Of a DNA stretch of 25,930 nt, positions 14,930-23,057 are shown one piece after another. A model generated the notes under the pieces. That model saw only the letters and a list, made by a program, of their open reading frames with translations, was not told the DNA's origin and ran no database searches. The position numbers and the translations under genes were made by a program. The DNA is from Nitrososphaerota archaeon (GTDB lineage Archaea > Thermoproteota > Nitrososphaeria > Nitrososphaerales > Nitrosopumilaceae): NCBI GenBank assembly GCA_030611185.1, contig JAUWQG010000002.1:1-25930 (forward strand), written 5' to 3'. Positions within the stretch are counted from its first letter, which is position 1; each line of letters begins with the position of its first letter.

Positions 14930-15547
14930 GTTTTATCAATAATTTTTTTAGTAGGTTTCCAACTTTTACGTACAAAATTAGGCATAGTTTTCTGCTTTTT
15001 GTAGTATTTCTTTACGAAACTAATTGTTCTAGTATCAGAAGGGTATCCACTACCTAAATCATGATCTTTTTGGAGGCGAATAATTGCCCTATCTCGTGTC
15101 ACTTTGGCTATAATGGAGGCAGCAGAAACTACCACAAACCTAGAATCAGCGTGGTGATAAGATCGAATTTTTTTATTATTTGATAATCTGGAAATTTCTT
15201 TTCCAAATCGTTTTGGATTTACATCACATGAATCAACAAAAGATGTATCAGGATCAAGTTTTGTTATTACTTTGGCCATGTATTTTGCCTCAAGATGATT
15301 CAAACCATGTTTTGCTACACTAGTATCAATAGATTTTGGGGATATTTTTGCAACATAGTAATTATCCACTAGAGAAATTATTTTTTTGTAAAGTTCTTCA
15401 CGTTTTTTTTGCTGTGAGTTTTTTTGAATCTTTAACACCTAATGCAGAAAGTTTACGAATATTTTTTTTATCTAAAGATACACCTGCAATAACGAGAGGT
15501 CCTAACATTGAGCCTCTTCCAGCATCATCAACACCACAAATTTGCAC
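14920..15547 (-). CDS. rnhB: ribonuclease HII, with an apparent +1 frameshift in an A8 run
   Basis: RNase HII removes RNA from RNA/DNA hybrids, including single ribonucleotides. GTG at 15547 opens a frame reading CGVDDAGRGSMLGPLVIAGV (the active-site motif, normally DEAGRG), then VKDSKKLTAKK, then a TGA at 15400-15398. The rest of the enzyme (REELYKKI, DSCDVNP, HHADSRFVVVSAASIIAKVTRDRA, GSGYPSD) continues in another frame that is open from 15438 to the stop at 14920. Removing one A from the run of eight (T8 at 15403-15410 on the plus strand) restores a continuous protein of about 208 aa, the normal size. A sequencing or assembly error is likeliest; decay or frameshifting is possible. A TATA-like GTTTAATAC lies at 15577-15569. 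Confidence 0.85.
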
Positions 15548-15568
15548 AGATTTTGTCGATGACTACAA

Positions 15569-15586
15569 GTATTAAACCATTATACA
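15569..15586. promoter_or_regulatory. adjacent divergent TATA boxes of rnhB and trm1
   Basis: On the minus strand GTTTAATAC (15577-15569) lies 22-30 nt before the rnhB GTG. On the plus strand ATTATACAT (15578-15586) lies 23-31 nt before the trm1 TTG at 15609. Both spacings suggest leaderless transcripts and help to fix both non-ATG starts. Confidence 0.5.
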
Positions 15587-15608
15587 TCCAATAGAATTTG
15601 AATGATCA

Positions 15609-16751
15609 TTGCAAATAACAAAAGATTCTTTTGAAGAAATCATAGAAGGTCAAACAAAATTAATGGTTCCAAAAAAATCTATTACTGATACAGTACCTCC
15701 AAAAAAACCAGCATTTTTTAACCCTAAAGCAAGTTTGAGTAGGGATTTTTCAATTATTGCATATGGGGCATTTTTGAAAAATTTTGAAGGTCCAAAAATA
15801 TTTCTGGAAGGATTATCAGGAATTGGAGCAAGAGGATTGCGTGTTGCAAATGAATTAAAAGCTGAAAATGTTATAATAAATGACTTAAACCCTTCCGCTT
15901 TGGAATTAGCAAAATATTCTGGGAAATTAAATAATTTAGAAAATATAGAATTTTCTGAAGACGAGATTTGTAGATTTTTCAGTAAGCACTCAAAAAAAGG
16001 CAGTCGTGGATCTATGGTAGATATTGATCCATTTGGATCTCCAGTCGAATTTTTTGACTGCGGTCTAAGGGCCACTATGCATGGGGGGGTATTATCTTGT
16101 ACAGCCACGGATTTGCAGGTATTAAATGGACTTTTTCAAAATGCCTGTCAGAGAAAATATGGAGGAATTCCAATAAGAACGGAATATGGAAATGAAATTG
16201 CAATTAGACTTATTCTCGGGTGTCTTAGAATGGTTGCAGGACGATTAGGATTAGAAATTATTCCTCTTTATGTTGAAAGCCATTTTCATTATTACAGGAC
16301 ATATGTTAAGGTACATAAAAAACCAGACCAAGAAGAAAATCTCGGATATATTATTCATTGCAAAAATTGTGGTAATCGTAAAATAGTTTTTGAAAAAATT
16401 AATTTGTGCGAACTATGTGGATCTCAGAATAATATCGCAGGGAAATTATGGATTGGTAAAATTTTTGATAGAAATTTTGTAGAGCAAATGATTTTAAAAA
16501 TTCCCGAAGTGACAGTAAACAAAACTTGTGAGAAAGAGTTACAAAAATGTTTGGCAGAGTCAGAAATGCCTGGAATTTATTTCACTTTAGATGAAATTGC
16601 ATCTAAAATGAAATCATCGCCACCTAAACTGAATGATGCTATTAACAATTTACAAAATAATGGATTCATGTCAAGTCCAACTTCATTTTGCCCAACGGGT
16701 TTTAGAACAAATGCAAATATTAATGAAATAATTAAAGTATTTTCAGATTAA
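15609..16751 (+). CDS. trm1: tRNA (guanine-N2)-dimethyltransferase Trm1
   Basis: 380 aa. It makes m2,2G at position 26 of tRNAs. Seen: the N-terminal block EIIEGQTKLMVP and PAFFNPKASLSRDFSIIAYG (about 35-54), SAM motif LEGLSGIGARGLRVANEL (about 67-84), NDLNPSALELA, the catalytic VDIDPFGSP (about 138-146), TATDLQVLNG, and a C-terminal zinc region with CKNC and CELC (about 252-281). TTG at 15609 is supported by a TATA box 23-31 nt upstream, and no in-frame ATG would keep the conserved N-terminus. The 3' end overlaps the ftsJ-like gene by 4 bp (convergent). Confidence 0.95.
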   Translation: MQITKDSFEEIIEGQTKLMVPKKSITDTVPPKKPAFFNPKASLSRDFSIIAYGAFLKNFEGPKIFLEGLSGIGARGLRVANELKAENVIINDLNPSALELAKYSGKLNNLENIEFSEDEICRFFSKHSKKGSRGSMVDIDPFGSPVEFFDCGLRATMHGGVLSCTATDLQVLNGLFQNACQRKYGGIPIRTEYGNEIAIRLILGCLRMVAGRLGLEIIPLYVESHFHYYRTYVKVHKKPDQEENLGYIIHCKNCGNRKIVFEKINLCELCGSQNNIAGKLWIGKIFDRNFVEQMILKIPEVTVNKTCEKELQKCLAESEMPGIYFTLDEIASKMKSSPPKLNDAINNLQNNGFMSSPTSFCPTGFRTNANINEIIKVFSD

Positions 16752-17341
16752 CCTGTATACCCTAAACAAACACAGTATAATTCGCTGCTTTGTTTTCTAC
16801 TAGCAGGAGGTTTGGTGAGATTAATTCGTGCAAATTTCTTCTTTATAAAATCTCTAAACTCCATAGAATACTGCCCATCAAATATCTTAAAAACTGCATT
16901 TCCTTTATGCATTAGTACCTTATCCATTATTTTTGTACAGTCATAATTTAGTGAAATTTGTTTGGCATGATCAACAGTCCAATTTCCTGAAACCTGCGGA
17001 GAGAGGTCACAAATTACGGCATTAACTTTACGACCAAAATATTCCAAGATTTCATCTAAAATTGATTCGTCTTCAATATTGCCTCGCATAAGATGAGCAC
17101 CAGATATTTCTTCAACATAAGATAGGTCAACCCCCATCACCTTTCCTTTATTTCCAGAAAGTTTGACTGCTATTTGTGTCCATCCACCAGGTGCACAACC
17201 TAGATCCAACACGTAAAATCCTGGCCCTATTAGACGATATGATTGGTTTAGTTCTTTGAGTTTGTATGCGGATCTACTACGAAAACCTTGTTCGTGAGCT
17301 AGATTTCTATAATAATCTCGTCTTGCGTCTTGTAATCTCAT
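16748..17341 (-). CDS. rlmE: FtsJ/RlmE-type rRNA 2'-O-methyltransferase
   Basis: 197 aa, the standard size for RrmJ/RlmE without the TRAM extension found in some archaea. Seen: FRSRSAYKLKELNQSY (about 21-36) with the first catalytic Lys, SAM motif VLDLGCAPGGWTQIAV (about 44-59), VICDLSPQVSGN (about 109-120), VFKIFDG (about 150-156) and SSELYCVCLG, giving the full K-D-K-E tetrad. It methylates a ribose in 23S rRNA in bacteria; the archaeal target is likely rRNA. ATG at 17341 overlaps the stop of the TFE-beta-like gene (ATGA), so translation is coupled. Confidence 0.94.
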   Translation of the reverse strand: MRLQDARRDYYRNLAHEQGFRSRSAYKLKELNQSYRLIGPGFYVLDLGCAPGGWTQIAVKLSGNKGKVMGVDLSYVEEISGAHLMRGNIEDESILDEILEYFGRKVNAVICDLSPQVSGNWTVDHAKQISLNYDCTKIMDKVLMHKGNAVFKIFDGQYSMEFRDFIKKKFARINLTKPPASRKQSSELYCVCLGYTG

Positions 17342-18081
17342 TTAGCTTTCAACGGTTTTTTTATTTCAGCAATTACCCAATCTTCAATTAATTGGCAGGT
17401 TCTAGGACTAATCTCTCCATCAATTGAACATTTTTGTTCTACTTGACAAACAAGACATGGAGAATTCTCAATTGACTGAGTACTAACTGGAGTTTTCTTT
17501 AAAATTAGTTTGTATGTCCAACGACCTTTTTCAAGAAGTTTTTCACGATATATTGTTCCCATTCTTTCTAGTTTTAATGCAAGACGTGAACCAACCTGGC
17601 TAGTTAGTTTAAGCTTTTTCCAAAGTTCACCTTGGAACATTCCATCTGATTCTTTTTCAGCTAAAATATCACAGACTCGTGCAGTCAATCTTTCCATGTC
17701 AACTTTTTCAATTTGGAAATTTTCGATTTCATTTTCTGTTAATTGTTCTTCTAATTCTTCTTCTAGTGTTATTTCTTCTATGCGTTTAATTTCTGCTAAT
17801 TCTTTTTTTGTTAGTTTTTTTGCTTTGACTGGTTTTTCTGCTGCCTTCTTTGCTTTGACTGGTTTTTCTTCTACTTTCTTTGTGGTCTTTTTTGCTTTGA
17901 CTGGTTTTTCTTCTACTTTCTTTGTGGTCTTTTTTGCTTTGACTGATTTAGTATCTTCTTTTTTAGATTTTTTAGCCTTGGTGGGTTTAGCATTTAAGAT
18001 TTTAGTTTTTTTCTTTAGAGCATCTATCTCAGCTTTGATTTTTGATGCTTCAGCAATTAAATTATCTTTTTTCTTTGCCAT
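17338..18081 (-). CDS. TFE-beta/RPC34-like transcription factor with Lys-rich N-terminal extension
   Basis: 247 aa. The C-terminal half has a winged-helix domain (about 130-195: MERLTARVCDILAEK, FQGELWKKLKLTSQVGSRLALKLERMGTIYREK) followed by four Cys at 209, 212, 218 and 229 in the context SPCLVCQVEQKCSIDGEISP. This pattern closely resembles the iron-sulphur C-terminus of eukaryotic RPC39/RPC34 and archaeal TFE-beta, which helps RNA polymerase open promoters together with TFE-alpha. Residues 1-95 are a Lys/Ala-rich histone-H1-like segment with tandem KPVKAKKTTKKVEE repeats, followed by an acidic linker (about 100-120). TATA-like TTTTATTAAAAAATT lies about 20-30 nt upstream. It forms an operon with the ftsJ-like gene. 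Confidence 0.85.
   Translation of the reverse strand: MAKKKDNLIAEASKIKAEIDALKKKTKILNAKPTKAKKSKKEDTKSVKAKKTTKKVEEKPVKAKKTTKKVEEKPVKAKKAAEKPVKAKKLTKKELAEIKRIEEITLEEELEEQLTENEIENFQIEKVDMERLTARVCDILAEKESDGMFQGELWKKLKLTSQVGSRLALKLERMGTIYREKLLEKGRWTYKLILKKTPVSTQSIENSPCLVCQVEQKCSIDGEISPRTCQLIEDWVIAEIKKPLKAK
17851..17934. repeat. two perfect 42-bp tandem copies inside the TFE-beta-like gene
   Basis: The 42-bp unit beginning TGCTTTGACTGG occurs at 17851-17892 and again, identical, at 17893-17934. A partial copy precedes it (from 17821) and another follows (from 17935). Each unit is 14 codons, so changes in copy number would keep the reading frame. Perfect identity implies recent duplication or gene conversion. 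Confidence 0.9.
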
Positions 18082-18136
18082 TAAATCACCAATTTTTTAA
18101 TAAAACTATTAATTTTCATCATAAGACAGTTCATTC

Positions 18137-18595
18137 CTATTTAACAGTAAATTCCTCACTTGTAGTTATACTATTCTTTTGGTTTTTATCAAGCATATCT
18201 ACTACTAATTCGTACCTGCCAGGAGTATCAACAATTTCTGAGAATTCTTCTAATGGAAGAAATTGATTATCACCAAAACATTGTTCAAAATATCCGCTCT
18301 GAGTTACTGCATTCTCTTTTCCAGAAGTATAGATTGTGATATAAAGATCGCCACAAGAAAATGATTGGTCATCAACTATTACTTGAATTTGGATCGGTTC
18401 GGAAATGGAGTATTGATTTTTCAATCCAATAATTTTCAAAGGTTCATCATGGGAGTTGTCCCCAATTGAATCAATTCGCAATAAGTTAAGTTCACGTCCA
18501 GGTTCTTGAAGAATATCTGCCATCACTATAGAACCAAAAATTAAAGAAAAAACCACAGGTAAAACATAGACAACATAAGTTACTCCCTTAACCAT
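18137..18595 (-). CDS. small membrane-anchored or secreted protein, beta-rich
   Basis: 152 aa. One hydrophobic segment at residues 5-25 (VTYVVYVLPVVFSLIFGSIVMA) acts as a signal peptide or N-terminal anchor. The rest is predicted extracellular, with alternating beta-strand patterns (PIQIQVIVDDQSF, GDLYITIYTSG, RYELVVDMLDKNQ) suggesting an Ig-like fold. Two cysteines (CGDLY, QCFGD) could form a disulphide. ATG at 18595 is preceded by a TATA element on the minus strand, TAGATATAGG at 18627-18618. I do not recognise the family. A cell-envelope role is an inference from its topology. Confidence 0.75.
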   Translation of the reverse strand: MVKGVTYVVYVLPVVFSLIFGSIVMADILQEPGRELNLLRIDSIGDNSHDEPLKIIGLKNQYSISEPIQIQVIVDDQSFSCGDLYITIYTSGKENAVTQSGYFEQCFGDNQFLPLEEFSEIVDTPGRYELVVDMLDKNQKNSITTSEEFTVK

Positions 18596-18617
18596 TTTAA
18601 TTTCTCATAGGCGATTC

Positions 18618-18637
18618 CCTATATCTATTTCGCGAAA
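18618..18637. promoter_or_regulatory. TATA box plus adjacent TTTCGCGAAA palindrome in a divergent region
   Basis: On the minus strand TAGATATAGG (18627-18618) lies 23-32 nt before the ATG at 18595. Directly upstream is a perfect 10-bp palindrome, TTTCGCGAAA (18628-18637), at the usual place of the BRE. The palindrome may bind a regulator or be chance. Confidence 0.35.
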
Positions 18638-18696
18638 TTCTAAGTTGAGATGAATTTGACGAATGAGTTAAATCGTAGTCAACTAAGTATCGCTAG

Positions 18697-20790
18697 ATGC
18701 GACTTAGAAAATTTAGAGTTAGGGCATATCGTTGCATTCATGATTCAGGTGAAATAACTGTTGGTGACTTGGCAGCATTTGTTGGAAGAAACGAAAGTGG
18801 AAAAACAACAATCTTGCAGGCTCTTACCATGCTAAATAAAGAAGAAGTAGTCTCAGACCTAGATCTTTGTGATGAAATGTTTGAAGAGCTTAAAGAAGAG
18901 ATTAGATTGGCAGAAGGAGAATTTGAGTTTAACTCAAGTGAGAAGAATATTATTAAAGAAAAATTTCCAAATTTACCTGAGATAAACAAAATTACATTAT
19001 TTAGATCTAATAAAAAACCTGGAGTTCAATATGAATTTGAAAATATAAAAATTAGTGAAAAATCCGATGGAGGATTAAATTCCTGGGAAAATTTTTCCAA
19101 GCGAATGTTAGAATTCTTAGACACTATTCCAAATCATCTTCGAATACAAGTAAATACAAAATTCTTCGAAGATGCACCTCCAAAGAATAAAGCAAGTTTT
19201 GATGCAGATTTGGCTGAATTTAATAATCAATTTCATGTCGTAGCAATACAAGATCCAAAAGTAATTGAAGAATGGGAGAAAATTTACTCAAAGCCTGAAA
19301 ATCAATTTTCCAATTTACTTTCAGGAGGTAGTGAAAAGACTGCGCTTGAGAACTTTATTTCCACTCAATTACATCCCAGATTCGTATATTTTTCAGATTA
19401 TAAGAAAATTTATGGAAATATCAATCTGAATGAATACGTCAGAGAAGAGAAAGGTGAGAGAAGAGAATCAATAGAGTATGTAGAGGAATTTGACAAAGCA
19501 GAAAGTGTTAGAAATCTGTTCTATTTAGCAGAATTAGACATTAATGAATTAGAAGAAGTAAGAGATAGCCCATCAAGATCAATTAAACTTCTTAATGCTG
19601 CTAGCAACAGATTAACTAAAAAGCTAAACCCGGCATGGAAGGGTGATCCTATTCATGTGGATTTACGATATAATCCAGGAAACATTATGAGTGTTGTAAT
19701 TTCAGATGTTCACAAAGATGGAACTGTAACAAACACTGGATTGTTAAACAGGAGAGCTGAGGGCTTCAAGTGGACTTTTTCCTTTATAGTGAACTTTGCT
19801 GCAGAAACTCAACGAGCTGAGCTAAAAGAAGCTATATTACTTTTAGATGAACCTGCAAGAAATCTTCATCCAACCCAACAAATGGGAATTTCTGATCTTT
19901 TAAGAAACCTAGCTGGTTCCAATCAAGTTCTTTATGCAACACATTCTCCATTCATGATTTTTGATTATACTCCAGGAAATTTGCTAGTTGTAGAATTAGA
20001 TAAAAGAAAACACCTCAGTAGAATATTTTATGATTATTGGAATGCTGATGATAAAACACTCACACCGATTCTTTATGGATTATCTAGAGGGATAGTTGAA
20101 TCAATTGTAGATAGAGAAATTGGTAGAAACTCTAGACCAGTTATCATTGTAGAAACAATGTCAGATTCTATGTATCTGAATTCTTTTGACAAGTTTTTGC
20201 AAGATCCAAACATTTCAATGAACCCCCTAAACATTGTATCTGCTTTTAATAAAAATGCAGTATTACCACTTGCGATTTTTTATAGAAATCATGGATACAA
20301 TACCTTCATTTTATTGGACAATACAGAAGAATCAAAACAAATTTCGTCTCAACTAGCATCAAATGAATTTAATCCAATTCAAACAATATTTTTCGAAAAA
20401 GATGGAAAAACAATAGAATCTATTGAAGATTATATTGTTCTTGAGGATTATCTTCATGCAGTTAACCAAACATATGAAATTAAACTTAGGCACGAGGGAT
20501 ACTCTAATCTCTCCTCTGAAGACGTTGTTTCTAAGAAAAAGAAGGGGGTAATAGAAAATTTAAACGAGATTTGGGAAGAGCATAAAGATGATGATTGGAA
20601 TGAATTTGATAATGAAGAGATTACAAGGTATATTTGTGAAAAAATTGCTCTAGGCGAGACTGATTTTCTTTCAGATAAAACAAAAGATCAATTCCGTTCA
20701 CTGTATCGCTTGATTGCAGAAAGAATAAGACAGTATCAAAATGCTGCTATCAAGATTGATTTAGATAAATTTCAAAAGCCCAAAAAATGA
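18697..20790 (+). CDS. OLD-like ATPase with C-terminal TOPRIM-like region
   Basis: 697 aa. The ABC-type ATPase parts are clear: Walker A GRNESGKTT (residues 30-38), Walker B ILLLDEPARNLHP (about 381-393) and the switch His in ATHSPF (about 415). A C-terminal region starting near 480 (RPVIIVETMSD) then FILLDNTEES (about 537) and ESIEDYIVLEDYL (about 573) follows the order of an OLD-family TOPRIM nuclease domain. However, the usual DxD is DNT and the usual VEGxxD is VETMSD. Overcoming-lysogeny-defect (OLD) proteins include anti-phage nucleases such as GajA. No GajB-like helicase or other defence gene is nearby, so a repair or housekeeping role is equally possible. ATG at 18697, with GTTAAAT at 18667-18673 upstream. 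Confidence 0.82.
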   Translation: MRLRKFRVRAYRCIHDSGEITVGDLAAFVGRNESGKTTILQALTMLNKEEVVSDLDLCDEMFEELKEEIRLAEGEFEFNSSEKNIIKEKFPNLPEINKITLFRSNKKPGVQYEFENIKISEKSDGGLNSWENFSKRMLEFLDTIPNHLRIQVNTKFFEDAPPKNKASFDADLAEFNNQFHVVAIQDPKVIEEWEKIYSKPENQFSNLLSGGSEKTALENFISTQLHPRFVYFSDYKKIYGNINLNEYVREEKGERRESIEYVEEFDKAESVRNLFYLAELDINELEEVRDSPSRSIKLLNAASNRLTKKLNPAWKGDPIHVDLRYNPGNIMSVVISDVHKDGTVTNTGLLNRRAEGFKWTFSFIVNFAAETQRAELKEAILLLDEPARNLHPTQQMGISDLLRNLAGSNQVLYATHSPFMIFDYTPGNLLVVELDKRKHLSRIFYDYWNADDKTLTPILYGLSRGIVESIVDREIGRNSRPVIIVETMSDSMYLNSFDKFLQDPNISMNPLNIVSAFNKNAVLPLAIFYRNHGYNTFILLDNTEESKQISSQLASNEFNPIQTIFFEKDGKTIESIEDYIVLEDYLHAVNQTYEIKLRHEGYSNLSSEDVVSKKKKGVIENLNEIWEEHKDDDWNEFDNEEITRYICEKIALGETDFLSDKTKDQFRSLYRLIAERIRQYQNAAIKIDLDKFQKPKK

Positions 20791-20871
20791 GATTAAAGAA
20801 GCTTTCTCATGATAAATACTCAAATTAAAAATTCAAGAATGAAAAAATATCCTTTAAGGTTTAATTGAGAG

Positions 20872-23019
20872 ATGAAGAAGTTGTTATCTATGAATAAATC
20901 CTCTATGAGAGGAATTTTCCTTTCTTTAATTTTGATATTCACTTTATCAGTAATATCAATTCCAATTGAATCATATGCTGTAGATGAAGTAATTGTAAAA
21001 AGCATAGCGTTTGAGAAAAGTACAATCATAGAGGTTACAAATGAAGGAAATGAAGAAGTTGATTCTTTTAGAATATGGCTCAGCAGTGATTATAATTTTG
21101 AGTCTTTTAAAACTGAAAATGGGTGGATTGGTGAAAGAACACCACAAGGAGTAATTATTTTTACAACAACTGAACCAGTTAAGAAAGGAGAATCTGTCAA
21201 ATTTGGAGTTAAAACAAATGAATCAAAGCCTGGAATTAATTGGAAAGCCCTAGATAAAAAAAGTGAACAGATAGAAATTGGGAAATCTATTGCCAAAGAT
21301 TTGGGAGAAAGTACAATCATATCACCCAATATAGTCAAAGGAGTTCTAGAAAATTCTTCCTTTAGAATAATTCCAGACAAACCAAATGCAGGAGGATCTA
21401 TTCGAGTTACAGGAGATGAATTTGGTCCATCTCAACAATTTGAATTTTCCATAAATTCCAAGAAAATAGGTTTGTTTGATACTGATAGCAATGGTCACTT
21501 TATGACTACTTTTCAAATTCCAGAAAATCAAAAAACTGAGAGAATAGATTTTATTGTTAAAGACCAAAGCGGAGAAGAAAAATCAATTAGTCTAAGATTA
21601 GATGATCAAGGAACTAGTTTACCTTCGGGAGATATTGTGAAATTAACTCTTAAAGGATTGCCAGAGGTCATTTACAGAGGAGACTTTTTGGAGATATCAG
21701 GAACTGCACAACCAGGAAGTGCCATAACTGCCTCAATTAGTTTTCAAGACGGCGAAGTAATCAGGACCAGGACTGCAGAGGTTGACGCAAAGGGGACTTG
21801 GGAACTTCCTGAACCAATAATAATTGCTCTTGATAGCCCATTCGGGAAATACAGCGCAGAAATTACAGATGGTAGAGATAGTATCACACGAACATGGGTA
21901 GTAGAATCTTCAAAAGTAATTGTAATAGCTCCGACAAATTTAAAATTTGAACCAGGTGAGACTTTAAAATATAATGGAACAGCATTACCGAATCAACCAA
22001 TAGAAATAATTCTAGAAGATCCTTTAGGTGATGAAAAAATTTCAGATATATTTGAGGTAAATAACACAGGAATTGTTGAATTTGAGTATAGTACAATGGC
22101 CAATGTGGATAAGGAAGGAACATGGACGTTAATTGCCACTCAAGGTAAACATACAGAATTTATTTATGTAGGATTAGGAGAGCTTCCGTCAATTCCAATA
22201 AATCTAGAATTTGATAAGCTAAATTATAAGACTGTAGAGGATGCAACAATCACACTTACAGGAAAGCCATCAGAAGTTATTAGTTTGTTGATACTTGATC
22301 CATCAGACAAACCAAAAGGAGAAGCCATTTCAATAACCTTAGAAGCAGATGGAAGAAGCATTTACACTTTGGATCTTGAGGGATATTCCTCAGGGATTTA
22401 TTCCGCAGTAGTTAGTAAAGGAACTGCAAAAAGTACTGAATCTTTTACAATTGGTCTTCAAACAGGATCAGGGGATATCAGTATTGGTACCACTAAACTC
22501 AGTTATGAACCAGGAGAATCAATATTAGTTTTAGGTGATACTAATTCAAATATTCTACTCACATTATCTCTGATAGATCCTAACGAAAATGAAGTTAAAG
22601 TAAAACAAATTTACTCGGATAAAAATGGAAAAATTACAGATGATTCCTTTAGAGTACCTTCTGAAGCAATCCCAGGTACGTGGAAAATCAACGTTAAAAG
22701 TGGTTCAAATTTTAACACCATAGAAATAGAGGTAACTTCAGTTTCTGTAGAAGGATTGGTGATATCAGTAGAAGATGCTGAGGAAATTCCAGGCGTAGGA
22801 AAAATTATCACCATTAGAGTTTTAGGTGCTGAGCAATTAGTGACTATTGAAGTTGTTTCAGATGACGGAGAAATAATTGAAAAATTATCATTCCCTGCAT
22901 CAGATGAAGGGAAGTTGATTCAACCCTGGATAATCCCTCCAGGAATTGAACCTGGGATTTATACATTCAAAGTAAGTGATGCTTTTAACACTGCTGAAAC
23001 AACCTATGAGGTAAAATAA
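20872..23019 (+). CDS. large secreted beta-rich (Ig-like repeat) protein
   Basis: 715 aa. The N-terminus has basic residues and a hydrophobic core (about 14-31) ending in IESYA-VDEV, a good signal peptide with cleavage near residue 36. The body is a series of roughly 90-100 residue beta-domains with recurring phrases such as EPGETLKYNGTALPNQPIEI, EPGESILVLGDTN and YRGDFLEISGTAQPGSAITA, like Ig/Big or MG2-type surface modules. There is no C-terminal membrane anchor; the protein ends with TTYEVK. It is probably exported and associated with the S-layer or extracellular matrix. The start may be 20872, 20890 or 20908, all before the signal core. GAGAG just upstream of 20872 may act as ribosome binding site. 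Confidence 0.85.
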   Translation: MKKLLSMNKSSMRGIFLSLILIFTLSVISIPIESYAVDEVIVKSIAFEKSTIIEVTNEGNEEVDSFRIWLSSDYNFESFKTENGWIGERTPQGVIIFTTTEPVKKGESVKFGVKTNESKPGINWKALDKKSEQIEIGKSIAKDLGESTIISPNIVKGVLENSSFRIIPDKPNAGGSIRVTGDEFGPSQQFEFSINSKKIGLFDTDSNGHFMTTFQIPENQKTERIDFIVKDQSGEEKSISLRLDDQGTSLPSGDIVKLTLKGLPEVIYRGDFLEISGTAQPGSAITASISFQDGEVIRTRTAEVDAKGTWELPEPIIIALDSPFGKYSAEITDGRDSITRTWVVESSKVIVIAPTNLKFEPGETLKYNGTALPNQPIEIILEDPLGDEKISDIFEVNNTGIVEFEYSTMANVDKEGTWTLIATQGKHTEFIYVGLGELPSIPINLEFDKLNYKTVEDATITLTGKPSEVISLLILDPSDKPKGEAISITLEADGRSIYTLDLEGYSSGIYSAVVSKGTAKSTESFTIGLQTGSGDISIGTTKLSYEPGESILVLGDTNSNILLTLSLIDPNENEVKVKQIYSDKNGKITDDSFRVPSEAIPGTWKINVKSGSNFNTIEIEVTSVSVEGLVISVEDAEEIPGVGKIITIRVLGAEQLVTIEVVSDDGEIIEKLSFPASDEGKLIQPWIIPPGIEPGIYTFKVSDAFNTAETTYEVK

Positions 23020-23057
23020 CTTCAAACAATTTTATTTCGCTTAATTTTGGAGAAATC

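Noticed and set aside
15336..15575. 79-codon plus-strand frame opposite the rnhB start
   Set aside because: It is opposite the conserved RNase HII N-terminus and has no domain or promoter support.
17510..18100. 196-codon plus-strand frame opposite the TFE-beta-like gene
   Set aside because: Its Phe/Ser-rich, repetitive translation is the mirror of the Lys-rich segment on the other strand; no motif or promoter supports it.
18697..23019. Defence island around the OLD-like gene
   Set aside because: Neither neighbour resembles a helicase, methylase, reverse transcriptase, toxin or other known defence partner, and no mobile-element hallmarks or repeats flank the segment.
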